In this document: piece by piece, positions 5,844 to 8,051 of the stretch | Position numbering within the stretch: the stretch's first letter is position 1 | Layout: every line of letters begins with the position of its first letter | NCBI GenBank assembly: GCA_025357355.1 | Contig: JANXPK010000305.1 | Span: forward strand, 1 to 8,051 | DNA length: 8,051 nucleotides | Origin: Rhodobacterales bacterium | GTDB taxonomy: Bacteria > Pseudomonadota > Alphaproteobacteria > Rhodobacterales > Rhodobacteraceae | Direction: 5' to 3' | Translations under genes and position numbers: made by a program | The notes under the pieces: model-generated | What the model saw: the letters and a program-made list of their open reading frames with translations, nothing else | Database searches by the model: none | Told to the model about the DNA's origin: nothing

Positions 5844-7880
5844 ATGATCCTCAATCGTTGGCAAGACGCGGCGGCGCAAGCGATGCAGGATGCCGCGGGC
5901 CACGACTCGGTACTCCGCGAACTGGCGCTGCGGGTCTATACTTCGCGGCTGATCGGACAGGACCCTGATCTGGTCATGCATGGTGGTGGCAACACCTCGA
6001 TGAAACAGGACCTGCGCGATGTCTACGGCGACGTGACGCCGGTCTTGCACATCAAGGGCTCGGGCTGGGATCTGGCGACGATGAAGGCGGCGGGACTGCC
6101 TGCCGTGCGGATGGACGCGCTGTTGCGGCTGCGGCAACTGGCGGCGCTTTCGGATGAGGACATGATCAACATCCAGCGCTCCGCCTTGCTTGACAGCGCC
6201 GCCCCCAATCCGTCGATCGAAACCCTGCTGCATGCCTGGTTGCCGCACAAATACGTCGATCACACGCACGCCACGGCGTTCCTCGCCCTCGCCAACCTGC
6301 CCGAGGTTCACGCCGCAACACGCGAAATCTTTGGCGACCGGCTGGCCATCGTGCCCTACATCATGCCCGGCTTTGCGTTGGCCAAGAAGGCCGCAGAAGT
6401 GTTCGAGGATGACCCAAGCATCGAAGGGCTGCTCCTGATCAACCACGGCCATTTCGCCTGGGGGCCGGATGCCAAGGCGTCCTATGACCGGCTGATCGTC
6501 CATACCAACATAGTGGAGGCCTGGCTTGCTGACCGGCGCCCTGCCCCGCTGCATCCGGGCGTAGCACTGCCTGCGCCTGATCTCACCGCGATCCTGCCGG
6601 CCTTGCGCGGGGCGATCATCGCACAGGGCGGCGGGTTGGCGGTGTTCGACCTGCGCGGCACCGACGACGCCCTGCAGTTCCTGCAACGCCCCGATGTTGC
6701 CGACCTCGCCTCACGCGGTGTCGCGACCCCGGACCATGTGTTGCGCACCAAGGGCCATCCCCTGCTTCTGGACCGTGCGACGCTTGCAGGCGGCGCTGCG
6801 GCCATTGCAGCGTCCGTCGACGGCTTCGCAAGCCGCTACAAGGACTATTTCGACCGCCAGGCCCCGCGTTTCGGCGGCACCAAAACCCGGCTCGCCCCAA
6901 CGCCGGGTCTGGTCTGGATCGAAGGCGCCGGGGTCATGGGGGTGGGGCCGGATGCCGCCGCTGCCCGGATTGCCGGTGACATCGCCCTGCAGACGATCCG
7001 CGTCATGAGGGACGCCGAGGCCGTGGGGCAGTTCCGGCCCATCGGCGAGGCCGATCTTTTCGATTGCGAATACTGGTCGCTGGAACAGGCCAAGCTGGGC
7101 AAGGGCAAGCCTCCGGCCATGCGCGGTCAGATCGTGCTGATCACTGGCGGGGCCGGGGTGATCGGGTTGGCCACCGCGCGGGCCTTCGCCGCACTTGGAG
7201 CTGCGATCTTTCTGGTCGACCGCGATCCAGCGGCGCTTGATGTGGCGCTGGGCTGGCTTGGGCAGGACCATGGCGGGCTGGCCTGTGACATCACGGCCGA
7301 GGGTGCCGCAGCGACTGCGGTCGCGGCCTGCGTGCGCCGCTTTGGCGGCCTGGACATCCTGATCGCCAACGCCGGAGCCGCCGTGCAGGGCGACATGGCC
7401 AGCTTGCCCGACGCTGCCTTGCGCGGCAGTTTCGAGCTGAACTTCTTTGCCCACCATGCCTTTGCCCAGGCCGCCGTCGCGGTGTTCCGGGCGCAGGGCA
7501 ATCGCACCGGCCAGATCCTGTTCAACGTCTCCAAACAGGCGGTCAATCCCGGCAAGGGCTTTGGCGCCTACGGCCTGCCCAAGGCGGCGACGTTCTTTCT
7601 GTTGCGGCAACTGGCGCTGGAACTTGGCCCGGAGGGCATCCGCGTCAACGGCGTCAATGCCGACCGCATCCGGTCGGGACTGCTGACGGATGCAATGATC
7701 GCTGCCCGCGCGCAGGCCCGCAAGGTGGACGAGGCAAGCTATATGGCGGGCAACCTTCTGGGTCGCGAGGTCGAGGCGCGGCATGTGGCCGAGGCGTTCG
7801 TGATGCTGGCCCAGGCCGAGCGGACCACGGCCCATGTGATGACCGTCGACGGCGGCAACATCGAAGCCGCCTTGCGCTAA
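5844..7880 (+). CDS. Bifunctional class II aldolase / short-chain dehydrogenase fusion, probable 5-methylthio(deoxy)ribulose-1-phosphate aldolase
   Basis: A 678-residue cytosolic fusion. The N-terminal class II (zinc) aldolase/adducin domain shows the phosphate-binding GGGNTS (47-52) and KGSGWDL (71-77), Glu126 in PSIETLLHA as likely catalytic acid, and metal ligands His140 and His142 in VDHTHA and His201 in INHGH. The C-terminal SDR domain begins near residue 427 with TGGAGVIG (434-441), Asp459 at the end of the second strand (NAD preference), ANAGA (508-512), Asn533, Ser563, and Tyr576-x-x-x-Lys580 as catalytic residues, and ends with a VDGGN motif. The whole length matches bifunctional aldolase/dehydrogenase proteins usually named after rhamnulose-1-phosphate aldolase. 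No rhamnose genes are nearby. Directly behind mtnA, the more likely substrate is 5-methylthioribulose 1-phosphate or 5-deoxyribulose 1-phosphate, giving DHAP plus methylthioacetaldehyde or acetaldehyde, which the SDR would then reduce or oxidise. Domain calls are firm; the substrate is inference. Confidence 0.9.
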   Translation: MILNRWQDAAAQAMQDAAGHDSVLRELALRVYTSRLIGQDPDLVMHGGGNTSMKQDLRDVYGDVTPVLHIKGSGWDLATMKAAGLPAVRMDALLRLRQLAALSDEDMINIQRSALLDSAAPNPSIETLLHAWLPHKYVDHTHATAFLALANLPEVHAATREIFGDRLAIVPYIMPGFALAKKAAEVFEDDPSIEGLLLINHGHFAWGPDAKASYDRLIVHTNIVEAWLADRRPAPLHPGVALPAPDLTAILPALRGAIIAQGGGLAVFDLRGTDDALQFLQRPDVADLASRGVATPDHVLRTKGHPLLLDRATLAGGAAAIAASVDGFASRYKDYFDRQAPRFGGTKTRLAPTPGLVWIEGAGVMGVGPDAAAARIAGDIALQTIRVMRDAEAVGQFRPIGEADLFDCEYWSLEQAKLGKGKPPAMRGQIVLITGGAGVIGLATARAFAALGAAIFLVDRDPAALDVALGWLGQDHGGLACDITAEGAAATAVAACVRRFGGLDILIANAGAAVQGDMASLPDAALRGSFELNFFAHHAFAQAAVAVFRAQGNRTGQILFNVSKQAVNPGKGFGAYGLPKAATFFLLRQLALELGPEGIRVNGVNADRIRSGLLTDAMIAARAQARKVDEASYMAGNLLGREVEARHVAEAFVMLAQAERTTAHVMTVDGGNIEAALR

Positions 7881-7959
7881 AGCGCGATGTCCCTTCAAGG
7901 GCTTACTGCCCGGCCAAAGTTACGCAGTCTGACCTTGCATCTTCTGCATTTCTTCTCCT

Positions 7960-7985
7960 CCCCGATAGGCCAAAGCCTATCGGGG
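7960..7985. terminator. Strong hairpin after the mtnA operon, possible terminator
   Basis: CCCCGATAGGC (7960-7970) and GCCTATCGGGG (7975-7985) form a perfect 11-bp stem with the loop CAAA, 80 bases after the fusion gene's stop. No T-run follows on either strand, so it may be a U-less terminator, an RNA-stabilising 3' hairpin, or part of the adjoining GC-rich repeat. Confidence 0.45.
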
Positions 7986-8030
7986 ACGCGCCCGACCGCC
8001 CCCCGGGCGTGCGCGTTCCGCTCCCACCCG
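7986..8030. repeat. GC-rich dispersed-type repeat (copy 2)
   Basis: Contains the 15-mer GCCCGACCGCCCCCC (7990-8004) that also occurs at 3868-3882, followed in both places by GGGCG and a few bases later by TTCC. GCGCCCG and CGGGCGT can pair across the core with one wobble. It lies outside genes, like copy 1. The right end of the window (8031-8051) continues GC-rich with no gene visible. Confidence 0.4.
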
Positions 8031-8051
8031 CGGTCGTGCGCCTCCCCTTCG

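Noticed and set aside
5844..7880. Naming the fusion as rhamnulose-1-phosphate aldolase (rhaD/rhaE)
   Set aside because: Family resemblance allows it, but no rhamnose isomerase, kinase or transporter is in the window and the gene follows mtnA directly, so the name would over-claim.
5784..7898. Long open frames antisense to the aldolase/dehydrogenase gene (300 and 395 residues)
   Set aside because: They lie opposite a gene with complete domain motifs, lack recognisable motifs themselves, and are expected in GC-rich coding DNA.
1..8051. tRNA, rRNA, insertion sequence or integrase
   Set aside because: I found no tRNA-like cloverleaf, rRNA segment, transposase motif or IS-type terminal repeat on reading through the window.

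Overview
This is a GC-rich window that reads like an alphaproteobacterium, most likely from the Rhodobacterales. I infer this from codon and base composition, the style of the proteins, and GC-rich dispersed hairpins between genes. No marker gene in the window fixes the taxon.

The left part (1-3616, minus strand) holds two translationally coupled genes for full-length ABC-type exporter half-transporters. The second runs off the left edge. Their ATPase motifs are complementary. The first subunit has Asp where the catalytic Walker B Glu should be, and the second has a degenerate LSTGQ signature. Together these put all the degeneracy in one composite ATP site, as in heterodimeric exporters such as LmrCD, BmrCD and TM287/288.

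The middle (3617-4694) is about 1.08 kb without an intact gene, lying between divergent operons. It contains a GTCTGGC hairpin upstream of the ABC operon, a GC-rich dispersed-type hairpin, a broken tandem-rhodanese (sulfurtransferase) gene lacking its active-site cysteine segment, four exact 11-bp-period direct repeats (TGTAG...), and a 19-bp palindrome. The last two are good candidates for operators of the downstream operon.

The right part (4695-7880, plus strand) is a two-gene operon: mtnA (methylthioribose-1-phosphate isomerase, catalytic Cys160 and Asp240 present) and a 678-residue fusion of a class II aldolase with an NAD-type short-chain dehydrogenase. Next to mtnA, the fusion is best read as the lower half of a DHAP shunt. 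5-Methylthioribulose-1-phosphate (or 5-deoxyribulose-1-phosphate) would be cleaved to DHAP and an aldehyde, and the fused SDR would reduce or oxidise that aldehyde. This would dispose of methylthioadenosine and 5'-deoxyadenosine without the oxygen-dependent methionine salvage pathway. It is inferred from context and is the most interesting part of the window. The last 170 bases hold a strong perfect hairpin and a second copy of the GC-rich repeat core.
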